Positions 7,888 to 16,849 of a stretch of DNA of 64,000 bases are shown here, in pieces. The notes beneath the pieces were generated by a model. It made no database searches, was not told the origin of the DNA, and was given only the letters and a program-made list of their open reading frames with translations. Location: the NCBI RefSeq assembly GCF_014649035.1, contig NZ_BMSG01000003.1, positions 1 through 64,000 of the forward strand. The letters are read 5' to 3'. How positions within the stretch are numbered: position 1 is the first letter of the stretch; the number at the start of each line of letters is the position of its first letter. Position numbers and translations under genes: made by a program. Source of the DNA: Streptomyces sindenensis (GTDB taxonomy: Bacteria; Actinomycetota; Actinomycetes; Streptomycetales; Streptomycetaceae).

Positions 7888-8940
7888 CTACGACCTGCGC
7901 GCCCCGGCCGCCGTCCGCTCGGCTTCCGCCTCCGCCTCGGGCCCGGCACCCGGCTCCGCCCCCGTCTCCGGCTTCGGATCCGGCTCGGACGCCGGGCGGG
8001 GCAGGCGTGCCGCGCGCAGTCCGGTCAGCCGGCCCTGCGCCGCCCCGGGCACCCGCTTCGGCAGCCGGTGCGGCAGCGAGCCGTACCAGACGCGGGAGAC
8101 CGCGTAGCCGAACGCGAGGCAGGCCATGCCGCCCACCGCGTCCAGCCAGAAGTGGTTGGCGGTGGCCACGATGACGACCAGGGTGAGCGTCGGGTAGAGC
8201 AGGCCCAGGACGCGGGCCCACGGCACCGAGGCCAGGGCGAAGATCGTCAGACCGCACCAGAGCGACCAGCCGATGTGCATCGACGGCATCGCCGCGTACT
8301 GGTTCGACATGTTCTTGAAGTTGCCCGACGCCATCGAGCCCCACGTCTCGTGGACGAGCACCGTGTCGATGAAGTTCGCGCCGTTCATCAGACGGGGTGG
8401 TGCCAGGGGGTAGAGGTAGTAGCCGAGCAGGGCCACGGCCGTCGTCGCGAAGAGGACGAGCCGGGTCGCGGCGTAGCGGCCGGGGTGGCGGCGGAACAGC
8501 CACACGAGGACGCCGATGGTCACGACGAAGTGCAGCGTCGCGTAGTAGTAGTTCATCGACACGATCAGCCAGGTCACGGAATTGACCGCGTGATTGACCG
8601 ATTCCTCGAAGGCGAGACCCAGGGTCTTCTCCGCCGACCAGATCCAGTCCGCGTTGCGCAGGGCCGCCGCCTTCTGCTCGGGGACGGCATTGCGCACGAG
8701 CGAGTACAGCCAGTAACTGACTGCGATGAGCAGGATCTCGAACCAGAGCCGGGGGCGGCCGGGCATCCGCAGCGAGCGGATGCGGGCCTGCCAGCCGGTC
8801 TTCCCGGGGGCCGGGGGAGGGGCGGACGGGGCGTCGGCGGTCCTGGGGGCCACCTCGGCCGCGATGGGTGAAGGACCGACCGTCGACCGGCCTTCCTGTG
8901 CTGTCACCTGTGTCTCACCCATAGGCAGAGAGTCTTCCAT
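7888..8940 (-). CDS. PAP2-superfamily integral membrane phosphatase/transferase
   Basis: 350 residues from ATG 8940, preceded by GAGGAAG at good spacing; an in-frame ATG further downstream is less well placed. Several membrane helices occur (for example WFEILLIAVSYWLYSLV, VVTIGVLVWLF, LTLVVIVATANHFWLDAVGG). The PAP2/AUR1-like active-site motifs PSMHIG and ANHFWLD are present, as in bacterial phosphatidyl-inositol phosphotransferase or lipid-phosphate phosphatase proteins. The C-terminal tail is a long Glu/Pro/Ala-rich cytosolic extension. The substrate is unknown, probably a lipid phosphate. It is transcribed towards glnE. Confidence 0.8.
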   Translation of the reverse strand: MEDSLPMGETQVTAQEGRSTVGPSPIAAEVAPRTADAPSAPPPAPGKTGWQARIRSLRMPGRPRLWFEILLIAVSYWLYSLVRNAVPEQKAAALRNADWIWSAEKTLGLAFEESVNHAVNSVTWLIVSMNYYYATLHFVVTIGVLVWLFRRHPGRYAATRLVLFATTAVALLGYYLYPLAPPRLMNGANFIDTVLVHETWGSMASGNFKNMSNQYAAMPSMHIGWSLWCGLTIFALASVPWARVLGLLYPTLTLVVIVATANHFWLDAVGGMACLAFGYAVSRVWYGSLPHRLPKRVPGAAQGRLTGLRAARLPRPASEPDPKPETGAEPGAGPEAEAEAERTAAGARRS

Positions 8941-8998
8941 AGAGCTTCCTCTGCCTACGATCATCCTCCGGTCGGGTTCCGGTCGCACGTCCTGCGCC

Positions 8999-10042
8999 TC
9001 AAGGACGAGAAGCCGACCCCGACCCGCCTGCGGGTCCGGCGGCCGTCGAGCCGCGTACCACCAGCTCGGGCATGAAGACGAACTCGCTGTGCGGGGCCGG
9101 GGTTCCGCCGATCTCCTCCAGGAGCGTACGGACCGCGGCCTGGCCCATCGCCGTCACCGGCTGGCGGATCGTGGTCAGCGGCGGGTCCGTGAACGCTATG
9201 AGGGGCGAGTCGTCGTAGCCGACCACGGAGAGGTCCCGGGGGACCTCCCGGGACTCCCGGCGGGCCGCCCGGATGGCCCCGAGCGCCATCATGTCGCTCG
9301 CGCACACGACCGCCGTGCAGCCGCGCTCCATCAGGGCGGCGGCGGCGGCCTGGCCGCCCTCCAGCGTGTACAGGGAGTGCTGGATCAGCTCCTCGATCTC
9401 CTCCTCGGACAGGCCCAGCTGCTCCCGCATCGTCGCGTGGAAGCCCTCGATCTTGCGGAGCACCGGCACGAAGCGCTTGGGGCCGACCGCCAGGCCGATC
9501 CGGGTGTGGCCGAGCGCCACCAGATGCGTCACCGCCAGCCGCATCGCCGCCCGGTCGTCCGGTGAGATGAACGGCGCCTGCACCTTCGCGGAGAAGCCGT
9601 TGACCAGTACAAAGGGGACCCCCTGGCCGCGCAGTTGCTCGTAGCGCTGCATGTCGGCCGAGGTGTCCGCGTGCAGTCCGGAGACGAAGATGATGCCCGA
9701 GACGCCCCGGTCCACTAGCATTTCGGTGAGTTCGTCCTCGGTGGAGCCGCCGGGGGTCTGGGTGGCCAGCACCGGGGTGTAGCCCTGCCGGGTCAGGGCC
9801 TGGCCGATGACCTGGGCCAGCGCCGGGAAGATCGGGTTCTCCAGCTCCGGGGTGATCAGGCCGACCAGCCCCGCGCTGCGCCTGCGCAGCCGCACCGGGC
9901 GTTCGTAGCCGAGGACGTCGAGCGCCGCGAGGACGGATTCGCGGGTGGCCGCCGCGACTCCGGGCTTGCCGTTCAGGACTCGGCTGACCGTCGCTTCACT
10001 GACCCCCGCCTGAGTTGCGATATCGGCAAGCCGTGCGGTCAT
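8999..10042 (-). CDS. malR: LacI-family maltose regulator
   Basis: 347 residues from ATG 10042. The N-terminal LacI HTH reads RLADIATQAGVSEATVSRVL, followed by a hinge and a periplasmic-binding-like effector domain ending in the typical DDSPLIAFTDPPLTTIRQP. It is divergent from malE, the arrangement known for Streptomyces malR, whose product represses malEFG and amylase genes until maltodextrins are present. Palindromes of the CTTGC-GCAAG type lie in the shared intergenic region. A close paralogue of identical length sits at the other end of the operon (15369-16412), so either protein could carry the regulatory role. Confidence 0.88.
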   Translation of the reverse strand: MTARLADIATQAGVSEATVSRVLNGKPGVAAATRESVLAALDVLGYERPVRLRRRSAGLVGLITPELENPIFPALAQVIGQALTRQGYTPVLATQTPGGSTEDELTEMLVDRGVSGIIFVSGLHADTSADMQRYEQLRGQGVPFVLVNGFSAKVQAPFISPDDRAAMRLAVTHLVALGHTRIGLAVGPKRFVPVLRKIEGFHATMREQLGLSEEEIEELIQHSLYTLEGGQAAAAALMERGCTAVVCASDMMALGAIRAARRESREVPRDLSVVGYDDSPLIAFTDPPLTTIRQPVTAMGQAAVRTLLEEIGGTPAPHSEFVFMPELVVRGSTAAGPAGGSGSASRP

Positions 10043-10141
10043 GGGATGCGACTGTACCGGGCCCGTGTCGGATTGCCCACTGTGTGCGGGGCTGTACGGA
10101 GGCCGTACGGGAGGGAGGGCCGGGGCGGCTTCCGGCAACGG

Positions 10142-10157
10142 CTTGCAAGGACTTGCG
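10142..10157. promoter_or_regulatory. MalR-like half-site cluster near malR start
   Basis: CTTGCAAG, itself palindromic, is followed after two bases by CTTGCGGC, about 100 bp upstream of malR on its own strand. The resemblance to the operator at 10296-10316 suggests autoregulation; binding is inferred. Confidence 0.4.
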
Positions 10158-10237
10158 GCGCCGGATCGCGGAGCGCGGTCGGGACGTCGCCCTGCGGTGA
10201 TGGCCAGGCCCGCCCGCCTCTGGCAGAGGAGAGTGGC

Positions 10238-10260
10238 TGCCGTCAAGGGGCTTGACGGCA
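10238..10260. promoter_or_regulatory. Perfect 10-bp palindromic hairpin in malR-malE intergenic region
   Basis: TGCCGTCAAG and CTTGACGGCA flank a GGG loop, giving a perfect 10-bp stem. It lies in the 357-bp gene-free space 10043-10399 between the divergent malR and malE starts. It contains a TTGACG string (10251-10256) that could act as a -35 element. It could be a protein-binding palindrome or an RNA hairpin near the malR message start. Confidence 0.45.
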
Positions 10261-10295
10261 ACCTTGAGGACACGCGAATGTAACGATCATCAAGG

Positions 10296-10316
10296 CTTGC
10301 AGAAATCTTCCGCAAG
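10296..10316. promoter_or_regulatory. MalR-type operator upstream of malE
   Basis: CTTGC at 10296-10300 and GCAAG at 10312-10316 form an inverted repeat about 85 bp before malE. The same half-sites recur in front of the amylase gene. In Streptomyces, MalR binds repeats of this kind around mal and aml promoters; assignment here rests on sequence similarity. Confidence 0.6.
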
Positions 10317-10399
10317 GTCTTTCGGTCGTCTTTCATCCTTGTTACGTTCACGTTGACCCGGCGCCGCGACGGAGCGGTACGGCAGTTGAAGGAGTTCAG

Positions 10400-11671
10400 A
10401 TGCGACGTGGCATAACGACCACCGCCCTGGTCGCGGCCCTGGCGCTCGCGGCGACCGCCTGCGGCAGCGACGACGAGTCCGGCGGCAGCAAGAGCTCGGG
10501 CGAGCTCTCCGGCACCGTCACCTGGTGGGATACCTCCAGCGTCGGCAGCGAGGACAAGGTCTTCAAGAAGCTCGCCGAAGGCTTTGAGAAGAAGCACCCG
10601 AAGGTCGACGTCAAGTACGTCAACGTGCCCTTCGGTGAGGCACAGAACAAGTTCAAGAACGCCGCCCAGGCCGGCGACGGCGCGCCCGACGTGATCCGCT
10701 CCGAGGTCGCCTGGACGCCGGACTTCGCCAACCTCGGCTACCTGGCCCCGCTGGACGGCACCGCCGCCCTGAAGGACCAGGACGACTTCCTCAAGCAGGC
10801 CGTCGCGTCCACCAAGTACGAGGACAAGACCTACGCGGTGCCGCAGGTCATCGACTCCATGGGCATCTTCTACAACAAGAAGATGTTCAAGGAGGCCGGT
10901 GTCGAGGTGCCCGCCAACCTGGACGATCTCAAGACCGTCGCCAAGAAGATCAAGGACAAGACCGGCAAGACCGGCCTCTACCTCCGCGGCGACGACCCGT
11001 ACTACTTCCTCTCCTTCCTGTACGGCGAGGGCGGCGACATGGTCGACGCCGGCTCCAAGAGCGTCACCATCGACAAGCCCGAGGGCGTCAAGGCGTTCAA
11101 GGCGGTCAAGGAACTGGTCGACGACGGCACCGCGAAGACGGACGCCTCGGACGGCTGGGAGAACATGATGCAGGCGTTCAAGAACGGCGACGTCGCGATG
11201 ATGATCAACGGCCCCTGGGCCGTCGCCGACACCCTGACCGGCAGCGAGTTCACGGACAAGGACAACCTGGGCGTCGCCCCGGTCCCGGCCGGCTCCGCCG
11301 CCCAGGGCGCCCCGCAGGGCGGCCACAACCTCGCCGTCTACGCCGGCTCCAAGAACCTCGACGCCTCCTACGCCTTCGTCGAGTACATGACCTCCGTGGA
11401 CAGCCAGGCCACCGCCGCCGGCGAGCTGAACCTGCTGCCCACCCGCACCTCCGCGTACGCCAAGAAGGAAGCGGTCAACAGCGAGATCGTCGGCTTCTTC
11501 AAGCCGGTCGTCGAGACCGCCGTCGAGCGCCCCTGGATCCCCGAGGGCGGCAGCCTCTTCGAGCCGCTGCGCGTCGAGTACACCAAGGTCCTCACCGGCC
11601 AGACCACTCCGGAGAAGGCCGCCAAGGCCACCGGCGACGCGTACCGCAAGCTCCTGAAGGACTGGAAGTAA
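10400..11671 (+). CDS. malE: Maltose/maltodextrin ABC transporter substrate-binding lipoprotein
   Basis: 423 residues. The signal sequence ends in the lipobox LAATAC, making Cys21 the lipid-anchored residue. The family 1 extracellular solute-binding fold is evident from VTWWDTSS, PDVIRSEVAWTPDFANLG, and INGPWAVADTL. It captures maltose and maltodextrins outside the membrane and delivers them to MalF/MalG. It is first in malE-malF-malG-aglA-lacI, divergent from malR. No ATPase gene is present in the operon; in Streptomyces a shared MsiK protein encoded elsewhere normally energises this importer. Confidence 0.93.
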   Translation: MRRGITTTALVAALALAATACGSDDESGGSKSSGELSGTVTWWDTSSVGSEDKVFKKLAEGFEKKHPKVDVKYVNVPFGEAQNKFKNAAQAGDGAPDVIRSEVAWTPDFANLGYLAPLDGTAALKDQDDFLKQAVASTKYEDKTYAVPQVIDSMGIFYNKKMFKEAGVEVPANLDDLKTVAKKIKDKTGKTGLYLRGDDPYYFLSFLYGEGGDMVDAGSKSVTIDKPEGVKAFKAVKELVDDGTAKTDASDGWENMMQAFKNGDVAMMINGPWAVADTLTGSEFTDKDNLGVAPVPAGSAAQGAPQGGHNLAVYAGSKNLDASYAFVEYMTSVDSQATAAGELNLLPTRTSAYAKKEAVNSEIVGFFKPVVETAVERPWIPEGGSLFEPLRVEYTKVLTGQTTPEKAAKATGDAYRKLLKDWK

Positions 11672-11690
11672 CAGGAAGGTTGGCCGACTC

Positions 11691-12710
11691 ATGGCTGTCC
11701 ACACCAGCCAGTCGGTGGTGAAGGCCGCGGGCGGGAACACCGCCCGCGGCCGGAGCCGCGGCACTGGCACCCCACCGCCGGCCCACGGCCGCCTCCGGCG
11801 CGCCCTGTCGGTCCACTGGTACGCCTGGGCCATGGTCGCCCCGGTCGTCCTCGTGATCGGCGTGATCATCGGCTACCCGCTGGTCCGCGGCATCTACCTC
11901 TCGATGACCGATGCCGACGAGCGCAACGTCGCCCGCTCCATCGGGGTCAACGAGATCCCCGCCACCTACGAGTTCATCGGCGTCGACAACTACGTCGACG
12001 CGCTGACCGGCTCGCAGTTCCTCGGCACGCTCGGCTGGACACTGGTGTGGACGGTCTCCTGCGTGAGCATCACGTTCGTCCTCGGCATGGCCCTGGCGAA
12101 CATCCTCAACCGCCGCATCGCCGGACGCTCCGCCTACCGCATGGCCCTCATCCTGCCCTGGGCCATCCCCGGCTTCGTCTCGGTCTTCGCCTGGCGCTTC
12201 CTCTACAACGAGGAGCGCGGCCTGCTCAACAAGATCCTCGGCGGCGCCGGCATCGACGCCGTCCCGTGGCTCAACGACCCGACCTGGGCGAAGTTCGCGG
12301 TCATCGCCGTCAACGTCTGGCTCGGCGTCCCGTTCATGATGGTCGCCCTCCTCGGCGGCCTCCAGTCCATCCCCTCCGAGCAGTACGAGGCGGCCGAGAT
12401 GGACGGCGCGACCGCCTGGCAGCGCTTCCGCCACGTCACGCTGCCCGGACTGCGCCCGGTCTCCACCACGGTGGTCCTGCTCTCCACCATCTGGACCTTC
12501 AACATGTTCCCGGTGATCTTCCTGCTGACCCGCGGCGGACCCGGTGAGGCGACCCAGATCCTGGTGACCCAGGCGTACAAGTTCTCCTTCGAGATCAGCC
12601 CGCGCGACTACGCGCAGTCCTCCACGTGGGGCGTGCTGATCCTCGTCCTCCTGATGGTCTTCGCCGTCGTCTACCGGCGGGTCCTGCGCTCCCAGGGAGA
12701 CAACTGGTGA
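11691..12710 (+). CDS. malF: Maltose ABC transporter permease MalF
   Basis: 339 residues with about six membrane helices, starting with a helix near residues 41-62 (WYAWAMVAPVVLVIGVIIGY). The EAA loop that docks the ATPase reads EQYEAAEMDGATAWQRF, followed by LPGLRP. Unlike E. coli MalF it lacks the large periplasmic loop, as usual in Gram-positives. It starts 19 bases after malE and overlaps malG by four bases. Confidence 0.93.
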   Translation: MAVHTSQSVVKAAGGNTARGRSRGTGTPPPAHGRLRRALSVHWYAWAMVAPVVLVIGVIIGYPLVRGIYLSMTDADERNVARSIGVNEIPATYEFIGVDNYVDALTGSQFLGTLGWTLVWTVSCVSITFVLGMALANILNRRIAGRSAYRMALILPWAIPGFVSVFAWRFLYNEERGLLNKILGGAGIDAVPWLNDPTWAKFAVIAVNVWLGVPFMMVALLGGLQSIPSEQYEAAEMDGATAWQRFRHVTLPGLRPVSTTVVLLSTIWTFNMFPVIFLLTRGGPGEATQILVTQAYKFSFEISPRDYAQSSTWGVLILVLLMVFAVVYRRVLRSQGDNW

Positions 12711-13585
12711 CCACCGTGACCGACACCACCGCCCGGCACGCCGTCCGCAAGGTCCGCCTCCGCGGCGAGCGCTCCCCGCTCGCCTCCGTCGGCCTCCACC
12801 TCACCCTGATCGCCGCCTCGGTGATCGCGGTCTTCCCGGTGCTGTGGGTCCTGCTGACCTCGCTCAAGCCCGCCAAGTACGCGACCACCACGGACTTCTT
12901 CCGCGAGACGACGTTCGTCAACTACACGAACCTCATCCGCGACACCGAGTTCCTCAACTGGTTCGCCAACTCCGTGATCATCTCCGCGCTCTCCACGGCG
13001 ATCGGCGTCTTCGTCGCCGCCACCACCGGATACGCCGTCAGCCGCTTCCGCTTCCCCGGCAAGCGCGGACTGATGTGGACGCTGCTGATCACCCAGATGT
13101 TCCCGGTCGCCGTCCTCATCGTGCCGATCTACAACATCATGTCGACCCTGGGGCTGCTCAACCAGCCCACCGGACTCGTCATCACCTACCTCACCATCTC
13201 GGTGCCGTTCTGCGCCTGGATGATGAAGGGCTTCTTCGACACCATCCCGCGCGAGATCGACGAGTCGGGCGAAGTCGACGGCCTCACCCCCTTCGGCACC
13301 TTCTTCCGGCTGATCCTCCCCCTGGCCAAGCCGGGCCTCGCGGTCACCGCGTTCTACTCCTTCATCACCGCCTGGGGCGAGGTGGCCTACGCGTCCGCCT
13401 TCCTGGTCGGCGACGAGAACCTCACGCTGGCCGGCGGGCTCCAGAAGTTCGTCAACCAGTACGGAGCCCAGTGGGGCCCGATGACCGCGGCCTCCGTGCT
13501 CATCGCCATCCCGGCCGCCCTGGTCTTCCTCTTCGCCCAGAAGCACCTGGTCACCGGCATGTCCGCCGGAGCAGTCAAGGGCTGA
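12707..13585 (+). CDS. malG: Maltose ABC transporter permease MalG
   Basis: 292 residues from GTG 12707, which overlaps the malF stop (GTGA), so translation is coupled. The six-helix permease fold and EAA loop EIDESGEVDGLTPFGTFFRL are clear. It pairs with MalF to form the maltodextrin channel. About 110 bp follow before aglA, with no terminator seen. Confidence 0.93.
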   Translation: MTTVTDTTARHAVRKVRLRGERSPLASVGLHLTLIAASVIAVFPVLWVLLTSLKPAKYATTTDFFRETTFVNYTNLIRDTEFLNWFANSVIISALSTAIGVFVAATTGYAVSRFRFPGKRGLMWTLLITQMFPVAVLIVPIYNIMSTLGLLNQPTGLVITYLTISVPFCAWMMKGFFDTIPREIDESGEVDGLTPFGTFFRLILPLAKPGLAVTAFYSFITAWGEVAYASAFLVGDENLTLAGGLQKFVNQYGAQWGPMTAASVLIAIPAALVFLFAQKHLVTGMSAGAVKG

Positions 13586-13695
13586 CACCACCAGGACGCC
13601 CGAACCCCGCACGCACCACCGCACCCGTCACGGCGGCGCCGGAAACCCCGACCCGGTCCCGGCGCCGCTTCCCACCCAGACACCCCAGGGACGAC

Positions 13696-15372
13696 ATGAC
13701 CCAGCACCTCGCTGCCCCCTCCACCGGCACGTCCGACGACGCCCCGGGCCACCGCACCGGCTGGTGGCAGGACGCGGTGATCTACCAGGTCTATCCGCGG
13801 AGCTTCGCCGACGGCAACGGCGACGGGATGGGCGACCTCCCCGGCGTCACCGCCCGCCTGCCCCACCTCAAGGACCTGGGCGTCGACGCGGTGTGGCTCT
13901 CCCCCTTCTACGCCTCCCCGCAGGCCGACGCGGGCTACGACGTCTCCGACTACCGGGCCATCGACCCCATGTTCGGCAACCTGCTGGACGCCGACGCCCT
14001 GATCCGCGAGGCACACGCCCTGGATCTGCGCGTCATCGTCGACCTGGTCCCCAACCACTCCTCCGACCAGCACGAGTGGTTCAAGCGCGCCCTGGCCGAG
14101 GGCCCCGGCTCCGCCCTGCGCGAGCGCTACCACTTCCGCCCCGGAAAGGGCGCGAACGGCGAACTCCCGCCCAACGACTGGGAGTCCATCTTCGGCGGCC
14201 CCGCCTGGACCCGTACGGTGAACCCGGACGGCACCCCCGGCGACTGGTACCTCCACCTCTTCGCCCCCGAGCAGCCCGACTTCAACTGGGAACACCCGGC
14301 CGTCGCCGACGAGTTCCGCTCCATCCTGCGCTTCTGGCTCGACATGGGCGTCGACGGCTTCCGCGTCGACGTCGCCCACGGCCTCGTCAAGGCCGAGGGC
14401 CTGCCCGACCTCGGCGCCCACGACCAGCTCAAGCTGCTCGGCAACGACGTCATGCCGTTCTTCGACCAGGACGGCGTGCACGCCATCTACCGCAGCTGGC
14501 GCACCATCCTCGACGAGTACCCGGGCGAGAGGATCGCCGTCGCCGAGGCGTGGACGCCGACCGTCGAGCGCACGGCCAACTACGTGCGCCACGACGAGAT
14601 GCACCAGGCGTTCAACTTCCAGTACCTCTCCACCGCCTGGGACGCCGCCGAGCTCCGCAAGGTCATCGACTCCTCGCTCGACGCCATGCGCCCGGTCGGC
14701 GCCCCCACCACCTGGGTGCTCTCCAACCACGACGTCACCCGGCACGCCACCCGGTACGCCAACCCGGCCGGCCTCGGTACCCAGATCCGCACCCCCGGCG
14801 ACCGCGAACTCGGCCTGCGCCGCGCCCGCGCCGCCTCCCTGCTGATGCTCGCCCTGCCCGGCTCCGCCTACGTCTACCAGGGCGAGGAACTCGGCCTGCC
14901 CGACGTCACCGACCTGCCCGACGAGGCCCGCCAGGACCCCTCGTTCTTCCGCGCCGAGGGCCAGGACGGCTTCCGCGACGGCTGCCGTGTCCCGATCCCC
15001 TGGACCCGCGAGGGCACGTCGTACGGCTTCGGCGAGGGCGGCAGCTGGCTCCCGCAGCCCGCCGGCTGGGGCGAGCTGTCCGTCGAGGCGCAGACCGGCG
15101 TGGAGGGCTCCACCCTGGAGCTGTACCGGGCCGCCATCGCCGCCCGCCGCGACCACCCGGGCCTCGGCGCGGGCACGGACGTCGAATGGCTGGACGGCCC
15201 CGAAGGCGTCCTCGTCTTCGCCCGCCCCGGCTTCGTCTGCACCGTCAACACCACCGGCGCCCCGGTCCGGATCGCCGCCCGCGGCCAGGTGCTGCTCGCC
15301 AGCTCCCCGGTCGCCGTGGACGGCGCCGAGGCCGAGCTGCCCGCCGACACCACGGTGTGGTGGACGGTGTGA
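13696..15372 (+). CDS. aglA: GH13 alpha-glucosidase
   Basis: 558 residues from ATG 13696 with AGGGA upstream and no signal peptide, so cytosolic. The opening GWWQDAVIYQVYPRSFADGN and the GH13 signatures DLVPNHSSDQHEWF, GFRVDVAHG (nucleophile D225), VAEAW (acid/base E284) and SNHD (D346) are intact. It cleaves imported maltose and maltodextrins, and perhaps isomaltose, to glucose. The gene closes the transporter operon and overlaps the following LacI gene by GTGA. Its exact linkage preference (alpha-1,4 versus alpha-1,6) cannot be read from sequence. Confidence 0.92.
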   Translation: MTQHLAAPSTGTSDDAPGHRTGWWQDAVIYQVYPRSFADGNGDGMGDLPGVTARLPHLKDLGVDAVWLSPFYASPQADAGYDVSDYRAIDPMFGNLLDADALIREAHALDLRVIVDLVPNHSSDQHEWFKRALAEGPGSALRERYHFRPGKGANGELPPNDWESIFGGPAWTRTVNPDGTPGDWYLHLFAPEQPDFNWEHPAVADEFRSILRFWLDMGVDGFRVDVAHGLVKAEGLPDLGAHDQLKLLGNDVMPFFDQDGVHAIYRSWRTILDEYPGERIAVAEAWTPTVERTANYVRHDEMHQAFNFQYLSTAWDAAELRKVIDSSLDAMRPVGAPTTWVLSNHDVTRHATRYANPAGLGTQIRTPGDRELGLRRARAASLLMLALPGSAYVYQGEELGLPDVTDLPDEARQDPSFFRAEGQDGFRDGCRVPIPWTREGTSYGFGEGGSWLPQPAGWGELSVEAQTGVEGSTLELYRAAIAARRDHPGLGAGTDVEWLDGPEGVLVFARPGFVCTVNTTGAPVRIAARGQVLLASSPVAVDGAEAELPADTTVWWTV

Positions 15373-16412
15373 CACTCCCCGCGCCCAGGACCACGGCCAC
15401 GCCCCGCCTCTCCGACATCGCCGGCCAGGCGGCGGTCAGCGAGGCGACGGTCAGCCGGGTCCTGAACGGGAAGCAGGGCGTCGCGGACTCCACCCGTCAG
15501 CGGGTGCTCGCGGCGCTCGACATCCTGGGCTACGAACGCCCCGTACGGCTGCGGCAGCGCAGCGCCGGACTGATCGGCCTGGTGACGCCCGAACTCACCA
15601 ACCCGATCTTCCCGGCGTTCGCGCAGTCCGTCGAACAGGTGCTGGCCGGGCACGGCTACACGCCCGTGCTCTGCACCCAGCTCCCGGGCGGGGCCACCGA
15701 GGACGAACTCGTCGAGCAGCTCGTCGAGCGGGGCGTCGGCGGCATCGTCTTCCTGTCCGGGCTGCACGCGGACACCTCCGCCGACCCGGGGCGGTACGCC
15801 GCGCTCACCGAGCGCGGCGTACCGTTCGTCCTGATCAACGGCTACAACGAGCGCATCAGCGCCCCGTTCGTCTCGCCCGATGACAACGCTGCCGTCAGGA
15901 TGGCCCTCCAGCATCTCGCCGATCTCGGCCACCGCCGGATCGGCCTGGCCATCGGCCCGCAGCGCTACGTCCCCTCCCGCCGCAAGCGCGACGGGTTCGT
16001 GGAGGCGGCCGTCTCGATCCTCGGCATGGACCGCTCCGAGGCCGAAACACTCGTCTGCTCCACGCTGTTCAGCGTCGAGGGCGGTCAGGTGGCGGCGGGC
16101 GCCCTGCTGGACGCGGGGTGCACCGGCATCGTCTGCGGCAGCGACCTGATGGCACTGGGCGTGGTCCGCGCCGCCCGGGGGAGGAGACTCGACGTACCGC
16201 GCGACGTCTCCGTCGTCGGCTTCGACGACTCCCAGCTCATCGCGTTCACCGATCCGCCGCTGACCACTGTGCGCCAGCCCGTGCAGGCGATGGCGGCGGC
16301 GGCCGTGGGGGCGCTGCTGGAGGAGATCGGCGGGAGCCCGGTGCAGCGCACGGAGTACGTCTTCCAGCCGGAGCTGGTCGTACGGAGCTCGACGGCGGCG
16401 GTACGCGCGTAG
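15369..16412 (+). CDS. Second LacI-family regulator, MalR paralogue
   Basis: 347 residues from GTG 15369, overlapping the aglA stop by GTGA. It has the same length and nearly the same HTH (LSDIAGQAAVSEATVSRVLN) and effector-domain signatures as MalR at the other end of the operon, so the two arose by duplication. Translational coupling to aglA means its level rises with the operon, suggesting feedback or control of the amylase promoter immediately downstream. Ligand and operator specificity relative to MalR are unknown. Confidence 0.87.
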   Translation: MTLPAPRTTATPRLSDIAGQAAVSEATVSRVLNGKQGVADSTRQRVLAALDILGYERPVRLRQRSAGLIGLVTPELTNPIFPAFAQSVEQVLAGHGYTPVLCTQLPGGATEDELVEQLVERGVGGIVFLSGLHADTSADPGRYAALTERGVPFVLINGYNERISAPFVSPDDNAAVRMALQHLADLGHRRIGLAIGPQRYVPSRRKRDGFVEAAVSILGMDRSEAETLVCSTLFSVEGGQVAAGALLDAGCTGIVCGSDLMALGVVRAARGRRLDVPRDVSVVGFDDSQLIAFTDPPLTTVRQPVQAMAAAAVGALLEEIGGSPVQRTEYVFQPELVVRSSTAAVRA

Positions 16413-16632
16413 GAGCCGAGAGGGACACGTACAGGAGAGGCACCAGGAGTCGGCCCAGGGAGGGCCGGCGGGGAGTTGTAGCGACTCCGGGTGCCTCTCT
16501 CTGTCGTGACCGGCCCGGCCGGCCGGGCGCGTGGGGTCCGGAACCCACCCCTGCGGACGGGGACCGGAACCCTCGGCCGACCGGACCGGAGTCGGATGCA
16601 ACGTAACAGGCCCGCAATGTCTTGCGAAAGAC

Positions 16633-16643
16633 CTTGCAGCAAG
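16633..16643. promoter_or_regulatory. MalR-like palindrome, distal site upstream of amylase
   Basis: CTTGCAGCAAG, an 11-base near-palindrome, with further CTTGCG at 16621. An identical 11-mer lies at 16753-16763, 120 bp downstream, flanking the amylase promoter. A repressor could bridge the two sites. Confidence 0.6.
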
Positions 16644-16699
16644 AAACCGCGAAGAAGAATGGCTTGTTTCGTGGATGTGAGCGCTGGATGTCCAAAGGG

Positions 16700-16728
16700 T
16701 TGACCGGTGCCTGGCGGCCTCGTACGGT
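16700..16728 (+). promoter_or_regulatory. Amylase promoter, -35 TTGACC and -10 TACGGT
   Basis: TTGACC at 16700-16705 and TACGGT at 16723-16728 are separated by 17 bases, a good match to the Streptomyces vegetative promoter pattern. It lies about 120 bp before the amylase start, between two identical CTTGCAGCAAG palindromes. The remaining gene-free space 16413-16570 shows nothing I recognise. Confidence 0.6.
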
Positions 16729-16752
16729 CTGGTCCGCAGCAAGGTTTGCATT

Positions 16753-16763
16753 CTTGCAGCAAG
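16753..16763. promoter_or_regulatory. MalR-like palindrome overlapping the amylase transcript start region
   Basis: CTTGCAGCAAG lies 25 bases after the -10 box, with additional GCAAG and TTGCA half-sites at 16738-16750. A repressor here would block early elongation or initiation, as known for MalR sites in Streptomyces amylase promoters. Confidence 0.65.
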
Positions 16764-16849
16764 AACCTTCAGGAGCCTTGAGGGCATGGCGCGTTGCCGA
16801 CTGAGGCTGCACCGTCACCCGCGTTTCCCCCACCCGCAGGAGGAAAGAC

